Of a DNA stretch of 11,011 nucleotides, positions 1-5,222 are shown piece by piece. The DNA is taken from the NCBI GenBank assembly GCA_003160755.1, contig QEXZ01000045.1:1-11011 (forward strand). The letters run 5' to 3'. The position numbers and the translations under genes were made by a program. Positions within the stretch are counted from its first letter, which is position 1. The number at the start of each line of letters is the position of its first letter. The notes under the pieces are model-generated. The model was not told the origin of the DNA. It saw nothing but the letters and a program-made list of their open reading frames with translations, and searched no databases. The stretch is from Methanomicrobiales archaeon. Its GTDB lineage: Archaea; Halobacteriota; Syntropharchaeia; Alkanophagales; Methanospirareceae.

Positions 1-1
1 G

Positions 2-103
2 GATTTTACAAATGGCGAAGCAGCTAAACGATTCATCGCATTGAAAACCAAGGGTGCATTGACGGTTAAGAATGAAGAGGAAGTGCTTAAAGCTATCAAA
101 TAA
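2..103 (+). CDS. C-terminal end of an unidentified protein (partial)
   Basis: An open frame enters from the left edge and ends with TAA at 101-103. It gives 33 residues ending in NEEEVLKAIK. The codons read well as protein, with charged, helix-like content and no internal stop, but no family motif is visible and I do not recognise the gene. It converges on the minus-strand dehydrogenase gene with only 7 nt between the two stop codons, so any terminator must lie inside one of the genes. The reading frame is fairly certain because nothing else occupies this stretch; the function is unknown. Confidence 0.55.
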   Translation, partial: DFTNGEAAKRFIALKTKGALTVKNEEEVLKAIK

Positions 104-110
104 CATGCTT

Positions 111-1157
111 TCACTTCACCATAACTTCCATCGCATTATGCATATCTACCATTTCAAAACCCTTGATTAGCTCATCCAAAGAGATGCGATGCGTAATCAA
201 ATACTTCACATTTAGTCTTCCTGCGGATAACATCCTCACCGCTTCTCTATTTTGCTTGGAAGTGCAACCATAAGCACCGAATATTTGAATTTCTTTATAA
301 TGTATCTGGTTGTGGTCGAGGGAGACATTTTCATGCCCGTATAGCAGACCGGAGAAAAATACGATTCTTCCCCGTTTATTGAGCATTTTAATGCCTTGAA
401 CAGAAACTTCCGGAACAGAACAGGCGGGAATGACTACATCCACCCCGTTACTATTTGTTTCTTCTCTTATTGCTTTCACAGGGTCAGAGCCAATATCACA
501 TGAATCTATAATAACATCTGCTAAGTGATTCTTTTCAGCAAATTCGATTCTTTGTGGAGATTTTTCGATAACGAGGATTTCCGATGCTCCAAAGAGCCGA
601 GCTATTTGGGCACATAAATGGCCGATTGGACCAGCTCCAAAGATTGCGACTACATCTCCAAGTTCTACATGGCAAAGTTTCAGCGCATTGATGCAACAGG
701 CGATGGGTTCCGCGAGAGATGCTTCTTCAAAGGATAAAGACGGTGGTATCGTATTCACGCACCCATTTTGAACGCCATTTGCGGGGACGAGCATGTATTC
801 AGCGAATCCTCCATTACAATGAAAGCCTATTATTTCCATAGAGTCACACATATTGGGAACGTCACTTATGCAGAAGGGGCAACTTCCGCATGGAAGCCCA
901 GGAGCTACTTGCACTCGGTCATCCACTTTGAATTTGTCCTCAACTCCTTTTCCAACCTCAACGATTGTCCCTGCAACCTCATGCCCGAGCACGCGTGGCA
1001 GTTTGAGGTCACGATGCCCCGCATGGAACATCTTTACATCTGTTTTGCAAATTGCGCATGATTCTACTTTTATCAATATATCGGCGTGGTTACACGAGGG
1101 TGTATTTATGTCCTCTATCTCTAAATCTCCGATTCCTTTCAAAACCGCTGCTTTCAT
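111..1157 (-). CDS. Zinc-dependent medium-chain alcohol/polyol dehydrogenase (MDR family)
   Basis: The 348-residue product has the complete layout of a cytoplasmic zinc-containing NAD(P)-dependent MDR dehydrogenase, closest in style to the sorbitol/threonine/alcohol dehydrogenase group. Catalytic-zinc ligands are visible as Cys37 (in CAICKTD), His59-Glu60 (in GHE) and Glu150 (in LAEP). The structural-zinc lobe has Cys90, Cys93, Cys96 and Cys104. The Rossmann domain carries GAGPIG at 174-179 and an acidic residue, Glu198, at the end of the second strand, which in this family favours NAD over NADP. The substrate cannot be read from the sequence. I chose ATG at 1157 because the family usually opens MKAAV; an in-frame GTG at 1169 would overlap the upstream gene and add four residues. 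The ATG lies 1 nt after the stop of the TrpD-like gene, so the two are almost certainly co-transcribed and translationally coupled. Confidence 0.9.
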   Translation of the reverse strand: MKAAVLKGIGDLEIEDINTPSCNHADILIKVESCAICKTDVKMFHAGHRDLKLPRVLGHEVAGTIVEVGKGVEDKFKVDDRVQVAPGLPCGSCPFCISDVPNMCDSMEIIGFHCNGGFAEYMLVPANGVQNGCVNTIPPSLSFEEASLAEPIACCINALKLCHVELGDVVAIFGAGPIGHLCAQIARLFGASEILVIEKSPQRIEFAEKNHLADVIIDSCDIGSDPVKAIREETNSNGVDVVIPACSVPEVSVQGIKMLNKRGRIVFFSGLLYGHENVSLDHNQIHYKEIQIFGAYGCTSKQNREAVRMLSAGRLNVKYLITHRISLDELIKGFEMVDMHNAMEVMVK

Positions 1158-1158
1158 T

Positions 1159-2274
1159 TTAATTTGCACCCATTTCCCTTAACAAGCATTCAAGTTTGTT
1201 CTCACCTTGTTCAGCGTCAGAATTTTGCTCCCTCGTCCATTCTCTCAGTTTAAGGAGTGCTTCACCAGATTCGAGTGTCTTTCTTGCTATTTCCACTCCC
1301 TCACTGAGGTCTCGGGCTTTGCCCATCAAATATAAAATAGGAGCAGCATTGAGACACACGATATCGGCTTTTGGACCCTGCTCCATGCCACTCAATATTT
1401 TCAGGAAGTATAGTACTTCTTCTTTCTTTTCTGCTGCGGGAAGAAGAGTATGTGCGTCAGTGCGAGGAATTCCAAACTTCTCCGGAGTAATGGTATAAGT
1501 AGTGATTTCACCATCTTCATGCAGTTCTGCCACGATTGTTTCACCTATGGTGGAGACTTCATCCATGCCTTTAGTCCCCTCTTCGTTCATACCATGAACC
1601 ACAAAAGATCGATGATAGTCCATTTCTCTCATCGCCATCGCGGCAGACTCGACCAGGTCCTTGGAATAGACACCTCTTACAGCGTAGCGAGGAAGTGCAG
1701 GATTGGCAAGAGATGCAGCGATATTCAGGAAGGTACCAAAGCGAATCTGAGACAGGATTCTCGCAAGTTGGGGATGGACTCTTGGATTCATGCCATTGAA
1801 GATGCCAATTCCTGCTTTTTCTATACTTCTTTTTACAATTTCCACTTCGCATTCCACGTCAACTCCTACCGCTTCCAGGATGTCTACTGCTCCGCACCTG
1901 GATGTAATTGCCCTTGCTCCGTGTTTCGCCATGCAGATGCCGTTGGCTGCGGCAACGATAGATGCAGCGGTACTGATATTGAAGGTATTGAGTGTATCCA
2001 TTCCAGTGCCACAGTTTTCGACCAACGGCGATGACACTACCGGCGATACTTTCGTGGTATCGTATTCATAAATGGCTTCCCAAGTGCCCGCGATTTCCTC
2101 TGGCGTCACACCTTTAGCAGTTATTGCCGCTAAGAAAGCACCTTGATGCAGCTCCGGCTGTTCATTCATGAGCACCTGGCGGAACATCTCGCATGCCTCG
2201 CTCCGTGTAAGGTTTCTTCCCTGCGTGAGCTCGGTAATCATGCTGCCGAAATCTTCTCTCTTTATCCTGCACAT
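1159..2274 (-). CDS. TrpD-like (glycosyltransferase family 3) protein with altered active site
   Basis: The protein has the TrpD/nucleoside-phosphorylase II fold order: a helical N-domain (GAFLAAITAKGVTPEEIAG near 45-63), then the phosphoribosyl-binding part. Classical TrpD uses GTGGD, NxST, KHGNR and a DE pair. Here the loop is CGTGMD (88-93), NTFNIST is kept (96-102), the lysine loop reads KHGAR (117-121) with the usual Asn replaced, and DE is kept (238-239). The C-terminal ILSG...GP...LNAA block is typical. It is therefore a phosphoribosyltransferase relative, but anthranilate use is doubtful and no other trp gene is nearby. I chose ATG 2274 because a TTTAAAAA box sits 23-30 nt upstream, which fits a leaderless transcript, and because the extra residues complete helix 1. 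ATG 2241 (360 residues) is the alternative. A still longer open frame to 2487 runs through the divergent gene and is an artefact. The dehydrogenase follows in the same operon. Confidence 0.8.
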   Translation of the reverse strand: MCRIKREDFGSMITELTQGRNLTRSEACEMFRQVLMNEQPELHQGAFLAAITAKGVTPEEIAGTWEAIYEYDTTKVSPVVSSPLVENCGTGMDTLNTFNISTAASIVAAANGICMAKHGARAITSRCGAVDILEAVGVDVECEVEIVKRSIEKAGIGIFNGMNPRVHPQLARILSQIRFGTFLNIAASLANPALPRYAVRGVYSKDLVESAAMAMREMDYHRSFVVHGMNEEGTKGMDEVSTIGETIVAELHEDGEITTYTITPEKFGIPRTDAHTLLPAAEKKEEVLYFLKILSGMEQGPKADIVCLNAAPILYLMGKARDLSEGVEIARKTLESGEALLKLREWTREQNSDAEQGENKLECLLREMGAN

Positions 2275-2296
2275 ACAGGGGACATGAGCACATCCC

Positions 2297-2305
2297 TTTT
2301 TAAAT
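2297..2305. promoter_or_regulatory. Probable shared TATA box of the divergent promoters
   Basis: TTTTTAAAT lies in the 93-bp gap between the divergent TrpD-like and RHH-AIRS genes and reads as TTTAAAAA on the other strand. On the minus strand it lies 23-30 nt before ATG 2274, the archaeal TATA distance for a leaderless start there. On the plus strand it predicts transcription starting near 2327, about 40 nt ahead of ATG 2368. The sequence and distances are seen directly; promoter activity in both directions is inferred. Confidence 0.45.
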
Positions 2306-2317
2306 GTATCCATTTGT

Positions 2318-2331
2318 ATTACACATGTAAT
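2318..2331. promoter_or_regulatory. Inverted repeat, candidate operator (ATTACA-CA-TGTAAT)
   Basis: A perfect inverted repeat with 6-bp arms and a 2-bp spacer overlaps the predicted plus-strand transcription start and lies just ahead of a gene encoding a ribbon-helix-helix protein. RHH dimers bind short palindromes of this kind and often repress their own promoter. TGTA motifs recur at 2305, 2315, 2326 and 2340. The palindrome is seen directly; the operator role and the identity of the binding protein are inferred. Confidence 0.45.
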
Positions 2332-2367
2332 GCAAAATTTGTAGCGATGCTGAAAAGAGCAGGTAAA

Positions 2368-3288
2368 ATGGAACCCGTAAACATCAGAATACCAAAAACG
2401 AAAATACAGAAGATTGACGAAATTGCAACCAGGAATGGCATCACCCGCTCTGAGGTAATGAGGCACGCATTGACAATTTATTTTCAACTCTTAGAGAATA
2501 TAGGGGGGTTCATAAACCTCAGAAGCCTGAAAATATCACCAAATGAGATTTCAATTTCTAAATGTGGTGACCTCGTTATTATGAAGCTTAAGAATGGGCA
2601 GGCATTAGTGCTCGCTAATACGTCCTCCGGCGGCATAGGACCAAAGAAAGAAGATGTGGTCAAACTTGATGGTATACTCCTTGGGCGGTTAATGGCTCGA
2701 ACAGTGCTAATAAAGGTTCTATCTTCGGGAGCACAGCCGATTGTTTTGGTTGCCAACCTGAGTGTGGGATTCTTCTCTACGGGCTCACAAATATTCCAGG
2801 GGATAAGGGAGGAAGCGCATAAAATTAATGCATTGGGGATATTAGAAGGTCATACAGAAGAAAACATCGAAACGAACCAAACAGGCATGGGCATTACTGC
2901 ATTGGGGATATGCATGGAAAAAGAATTGAAAATAGGAAAGTCAATGAAAAATGATTTGATTGTTGCCATCGGTAAGCCAAAGGTAAGGGAAGAAGTGCTA
3001 AACGCCGGGACCAGAAGCATCGTAATGGTGGAGGATGTGCAGAAACTTTCAGAGAGGGAGTTTATCCATGAAATTATACCCGTGGGTCATGAAGGGATAA
3101 AGGGAAGTTTAGAAATGATGCGGAGCATCTCAGGCTATAAATATAAAATTGGGGAGGAAATAGATATAGATATAGAAAAATCGGCGGGACCTTCAACCGT
3201 TGTGCTTGTTACGCTGGAGGGGGAAAAAATAGAAATGCTGAAGAAATCGGTTAAAAGAGATATTCAAGTTGTGGGTAAGATATTGTAA
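2368..3288 (+). CDS. Ribbon-helix-helix (CopG/NikR-type) domain fused to AIR-synthase-like domain
   Basis: The product is 306 residues. Residues 1-45 form an RHH DNA-binding unit: a short basic strand (VNIRIPKTK), a helix (IQKIDEIATRNG), the ITRSEVMRHAL turn and helix, then a linker. From about 65 to 230 the sequence follows the ATP-binding PurM/HypE/SelD/ThiL superfamily, with NTSSGGIGPKKEDV (84-97) matching the nucleotide/metal loop and LSSGAQPIVLVANLSV (118-133) matching the conserved core helix-strand. A smaller C-terminal part ends in a KSAGPSTVVLV strand. It resembles archaeal proteins annotated as AIR synthase- or selenophosphate synthetase-related. The RHH head suggests a transcription regulator that senses a nucleotide or metabolite through the enzyme-like domain, or a moonlighting kinase. 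ATG 2368 is preferred because it begins right at the RHH strand after a weak AGGT site; ATG 2347 would add seven residues. A longer upstream frame overlaps the divergent gene and is not credible. Confidence 0.8.
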   Translation: MEPVNIRIPKTKIQKIDEIATRNGITRSEVMRHALTIYFQLLENIGGFINLRSLKISPNEISISKCGDLVIMKLKNGQALVLANTSSGGIGPKKEDVVKLDGILLGRLMARTVLIKVLSSGAQPIVLVANLSVGFFSTGSQIFQGIREEAHKINALGILEGHTEENIETNQTGMGITALGICMEKELKIGKSMKNDLIVAIGKPKVREEVLNAGTRSIVMVEDVQKLSEREFIHEIIPVGHEGIKGSLEMMRSISGYKYKIGEEIDIDIEKSAGPSTVVLVTLEGEKIEMLKKSVKRDIQVVGKIL

Positions 3289-3292
3289 TGCG

Positions 3293-3365
3293 CAATATTT
3301 ACCCATTTGGGTTATAACTATAATCCAAAAACACAGACTTTTAAAGGATACCGTTTTAAATATTG
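3293..3365. repeat. Separated 9-bp inverted repeat around the cluster promoter
   Basis: CAATATTTA at 3293-3301 is the exact reverse complement of TAAATATTG at 3357-3365. The arms are 55 nt apart and AT-rich. Next to the left arm is a second short palindrome, ACCCA-TT-TGGGT (3301-3312). Both lie between the RHH-AIRS stop codon and the promoter of the chelatase cluster, where a regulator could bind. The role is unknown, and AT-richness makes chance matches more likely. Confidence 0.3.
3353..3363 (+). promoter_or_regulatory. Probable TATA box of the DUF2162-ExbB-DUF2149-CobN cluster
   Basis: GTTTTAAATAT lies 28-38 nt before ATG 3391, which puts the expected archaeal transcription start a few nt ahead of that ATG and gives a nearly leaderless transcript. 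It is the best TATA match in the 102-bp gap 3289-3390; a second TTTTAAA lies at 3340-3346. No strong poly-T terminator separates it from the RHH-AIRS gene, so read-through is also possible. Confidence 0.4.
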
Positions 3366-3390
3366 TTGAAAAGATTATTTTGTGAATGCT

Positions 3391-3546
3391 ATGAAAGTTT
3401 TTTGTTCTTGGAAATGTGGAAAGAGAAGTTGTCTTGCCTGCTATAAAGCGCTGTCGGACGGCTTTGACGTTTCTCATCTACTTGATATTTTCGAATATGG
3501 ATTGAGTGAAAAGGCATTTACAAGGGAGGCAAATGTAAATAAATGA
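3391..3546 (+). pseudogene. 51-codon Cys-rich ORF, probable remnant of a Dph6-type ATP pyrophosphatase
   Basis: The N-terminus, MKVFCSWKCGKRSCLACYKA, closely follows the start of diphthine-ammonia-ligase/Dph6-like proteins, whose family motif is roughly F-V-S-W-S-G-G-K-D-S-C-L-A. The essential PP-loop SGGKDS has become KCGKRS, so ATP pyrophosphatase activity should be lost. GFDVSHLL continues the family pattern. A deletion seems to have removed the usual EDGKRSRSH stretch before GLSEKAFTREA, and the frame then stops instead of running the family's 220 or so residues. Against simple decay, the frame is intact, has its own TATA box, and its TGA overlaps the ATG of the next gene (ATGA), as in a real operon. 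Four cysteines (5, 9, 14, 17) could even bind a metal. It may be a fossil that survives as a leader peptide coupling translation to the transporter gene. Confidence 0.5.
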
Positions 3547-4268
3547 ACCTGATACCAGGACTTTTTATTGCTGTTTTTTTGAGCATTTTTGTTCTCGCGG
3601 CAAAAGCAGGGATAGGGTGTGGATTAGCAAGTTTAAAAAAGAAGGAAATTGGATATGTGGGCGGGATATATCTTCTCCTGTCAATTGCAGTCAATCAATT
3701 ACTGGAATTAGTCCCGCTTAGCGTTAAACAGTTGATTCTTAACAGAGATGTTACCACTGTCTATGTTATCCTTTTTACACTCCTTTCCATAGCTATGCTG
3801 GCGGCAGGGATACACACAGTGAAGGAATGGAATTCAAAGAGGCGGGATATCTCCAGGCACAGCTTCCTACTACTTTCTATCCCTTGTCCTATCTGCCTGA
3901 CTGCTATTTTTATCTCCTGCACTACTTTAGCAGCTTATACTGACTTGAGCAGTTTTGCAATAGGAACTTCGGTTGGTTTTGTCTTTTTCATAACAATCTT
4001 GGTAACTTCTTTGCTTTCCAGGAAGTTTAAGAAAAGTCCCATTAACCTTGGAAATGTAATGATATTTATTGGAAGTTTTTACCTCCTCTCGGTTTTGCTC
4101 ATACCGGCATATATCCAGGCGAGTGACATGCAGATAGCACCTTTAAGCATTTCCATGCCTTTAGACAGTTTGGTTCTTATCATTCTTATCATTCTTTTCC
4201 TCTTTTTCATTGGTTTCTTAAGACATAGAATAAAGGAGGTGAACAGATGGTCTTCGACGCATTATTAA
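3543..4268 (+). CDS. DUF2162-type seven-helix membrane protein, putative transporter
   Basis: The 241-residue protein is almost entirely hydrophobic, with about seven membrane helices near 3-22, 38-57, 71-91, 108-130, 137-158, 168-190 and 208-226. Helix 4 carries SIPCPICLTAIFISC, with Cys115, Cys118 and Cys126 available as a metal site or disulfide; Cys26 lies after helix 1. Size, topology and gene order (directly before an ExbB-like gene, a DUF2149 gene and a CobN-like gene) match the DUF2162 family, annotated only as a predicted transporter. A role in moving the metal or tetrapyrrole handled by the chelatase is inferred from context. The start is fixed by an in-frame TAA at 3540-3542 right before the ATG. 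GGGAGG at 3524-3529 lies 13 nt upstream, unusually far, so translation may depend on reinitiation from the overlapping small ORF. The gene overlaps the next one by 22 nt. Confidence 0.75.
   Translation: MNLIPGLFIAVFLSIFVLAAKAGIGCGLASLKKKEIGYVGGIYLLLSIAVNQLLELVPLSVKQLILNRDVTTVYVILFTLLSIAMLAAGIHTVKEWNSKRRDISRHSFLLLSIPCPICLTAIFISCTTLAAYTDLSSFAIGTSVGFVFFITILVTSLLSRKFKKSPINLGNVMIFIGSFYLLSVLLIPAYIQASDMQIAPLSISMPLDSLVLIILIILFLFFIGFLRHRIKEVNRWSSTHY
4235..4242 (+). promoter_or_regulatory. Strong ribosome binding site for the ExbB-like gene
   Basis: GGAGGTGA, the ideal complement of the archaeal 16S 3' end, ends 4 nt before ATG 4247, inside the 3' end of the DUF2162 gene. It fixes the start of the ExbB-like gene despite the 22-nt overlap. 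Confidence 0.8.
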
Positions 4269-4891
4269 CCACTCTTTACACGGTAACCTTAGCGCTATTG
4301 TATCCAGTGATAGTAGGGCTTCTTCTGCTTTTAGTCTATTCATTTGCAGAAATAGGTGCGTTCTTCTCTGAATACACTTCCAGGAATCGTAATCTAAAAA
4401 AGCTTAGAATAGGATGTGGCGAGGCAAAAGAGTTTTTAGCGGGAGGCGAAATAGAAAAAGCTTCCGAAACCGTGATGAGCAGTGGTTCAAGTTATTTACT
4501 CTCTAATTTTATTAACGAACTTTCTGAATTTATTGGAAAGGAGAATTTCAAAACAGAGACTGAAAAGCTTCTACAAGAGTATGAGATAACCGTATGGGAA
4601 AGAACCGAGAAGGAAAGGATGTTAATCAGAGTGGGACCGATGTTGGGGCTAATGGGGACGTTAATACCTATGGGTCCTGCGTTAATGAATTTGGCTTCGG
4701 GAAACATAAGTGAAATGGCTACAAATATGATCGTTGTATTCAGTACCACTGTCCTGGGTTTACTTATCGGAGGTATAAACTACGTTATGGCGATGATCAA
4801 AAAGAGATGGTATTCTCAAGACCTGAGCGATATGGAATATGTGGTGGAAGTTTTAGGAGGTGATGAATATGTCAAGAAGAAGGAGGTATAG
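4247..4891 (+). CDS. MotA/TolQ/ExbB-family proton-channel protein
   Basis: The 214-residue integral membrane protein has the ExbB/TolQ topology: helix 1 near 12-35, a cytoplasmic stretch of about 90 residues (40-127), helix 2 near 128-150 and helix 3 near 160-183, then a short cytoplasmic tail. Family signatures are clear: RVGPMLGLMGTLIPMGPAL (128-146) matches the PLLGLLGTVxGM block, and FSTTVLGLLIGG (165-176) matches the TTxxGL block of helix 3. The pore-lining threonines are Thr138 and Thr167/168. In ExbB-ExbD, TolQ-TolR and MotA-MotB systems this protein forms the ring that passes ions and drives work outside the membrane. Here the natural partners are the DUF2149 protein, whose gene overlaps by 23 nt, and the anchored CobN-like protein after it. 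Whether H+ or Na+ is used cannot be told. Confidence 0.88.
   Translation: MVFDALLTTLYTVTLALLYPVIVGLLLLLVYSFAEIGAFFSEYTSRNRNLKKLRIGCGEAKEFLAGGEIEKASETVMSSGSSYLLSNFINELSEFIGKENFKTETEKLLQEYEITVWERTEKERMLIRVGPMLGLMGTLIPMGPALMNLASGNISEMATNMIVVFSTTVLGLLIGGINYVMAMIKKRWYSQDLSDMEYVVEVLGGDEYVKKKEV
4855..4863 (+). promoter_or_regulatory. Ribosome binding site that decides the DUF2149 start
   Basis: AGGAGGTGA overlaps the possible GTG (4860) and ATG (4863) codons and ends 5 nt before ATG 4869. Those two earlier codons lie in the ribosome binding site itself, so the true start is 4869. Confidence 0.75.
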
Positions 4892-5222
4892 AGATATTAT
4901 CGGAGATAATGAAGACCCTATGGGTGGATTAGCTAATCTATTCGACGTAGCAATGGCTTTTGCGGTAATATTGCTCATTGCCTTTGCTTTCTCCTCTCAT
5001 CTACCAGAGCTCCTTTCCGAGCAGTCTAACGTAACCATAGTGAAAAACCCGGGTGAAGAAGACATGGAGATCATCATTAAAGAAGGAAAAGAGATAAAAC
5101 ATCTGGAAATGACTAACAAAACCGCAGGAGGGACAGGAAAAATACTCGGAACTGCTTATAAATTAGAAACCGGCGAGATAATTTATGTCCCCGTGGATTT
5201 GGAGAGTGAAGAGAAAAAATGA
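4869..5222 (+). CDS. DUF2149 protein, ExbD/TolR-like single-span membrane protein
   Basis: The 117-residue protein has a basic cytoplasmic head (MSRRRRYRD), one membrane helix near 22-42 (LANLFDVAMAFAVILLIAFAF) and a hydrophilic outer domain with two N-glycosylation sequons (NVT, NKT). The helix has an aspartate, Asp26, near its cytoplasmic start, in the position and context of the ion-carrying Asp of ExbD/TolR (pattern N/P-L-x-D-V-x-x-x-x-x-x-x-x-L). It lies directly after the ExbB-like gene, as exbD follows exbB. Size, order and matching gene neighbours agree with the DUF2149 family, which has no assigned function; the ExbD-like role is my inference from topology, the Asp and context. Four bases (ATGA) are shared with the start of the CobN-like gene, so the two should be translationally coupled. 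Confidence 0.75.
   Translation: MSRRRRYRDIIGDNEDPMGGLANLFDVAMAFAVILLIAFAFSSHLPELLSEQSNVTIVKNPGEEDMEIIIKEGKEIKHLEMTNKTAGGTGKILGTAYKLETGEIIYVPVDLESEEKK

Noticed and set aside
1450..2034. Plus-strand open frame of 194 codons antisense to the TrpD-like gene
   Set aside because: The encoded sequence has low-complexity Cys/Ser/His-rich composition without motifs, while the opposite strand carries a clear family match.
2143..2367. N-terminal extension of the RHH-AIRS frame back to 2143
   Set aside because: It crosses the promoter region and the 5' end of the TrpD-like gene on the other strand; the RHH domain begins naturally at 2368.
2275..2487. N-terminal extension of the TrpD-like frame back to 2487
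   Set aside because: It runs antisense through the RHH domain of the divergent gene, is rich in Cys/Phe/Tyr with no family similarity, and would place the start beyond the shared promoter.
3301..3312. ACCCATTTGGGT as a hairpin terminator of the RHH-AIRS gene
   Set aside because: A 2-nt loop cannot form a stable hairpin and no T-run follows; a protein-binding palindrome or chance is more likely.
3289..3390. Cobalamin riboswitch ahead of the chelatase cluster
   Set aside because: The gap is only 102 bp, shows no B12-box-like sequence or the needed multi-helix fold, and such riboswitches are rare in archaea.
3533..3538. Start-stop element ATG TAA after GGGAGG
   Set aside because: It sits only 3 nt after the ribosome binding site and is probably incidental in AT-rich sequence; no evidence of regulation by it.
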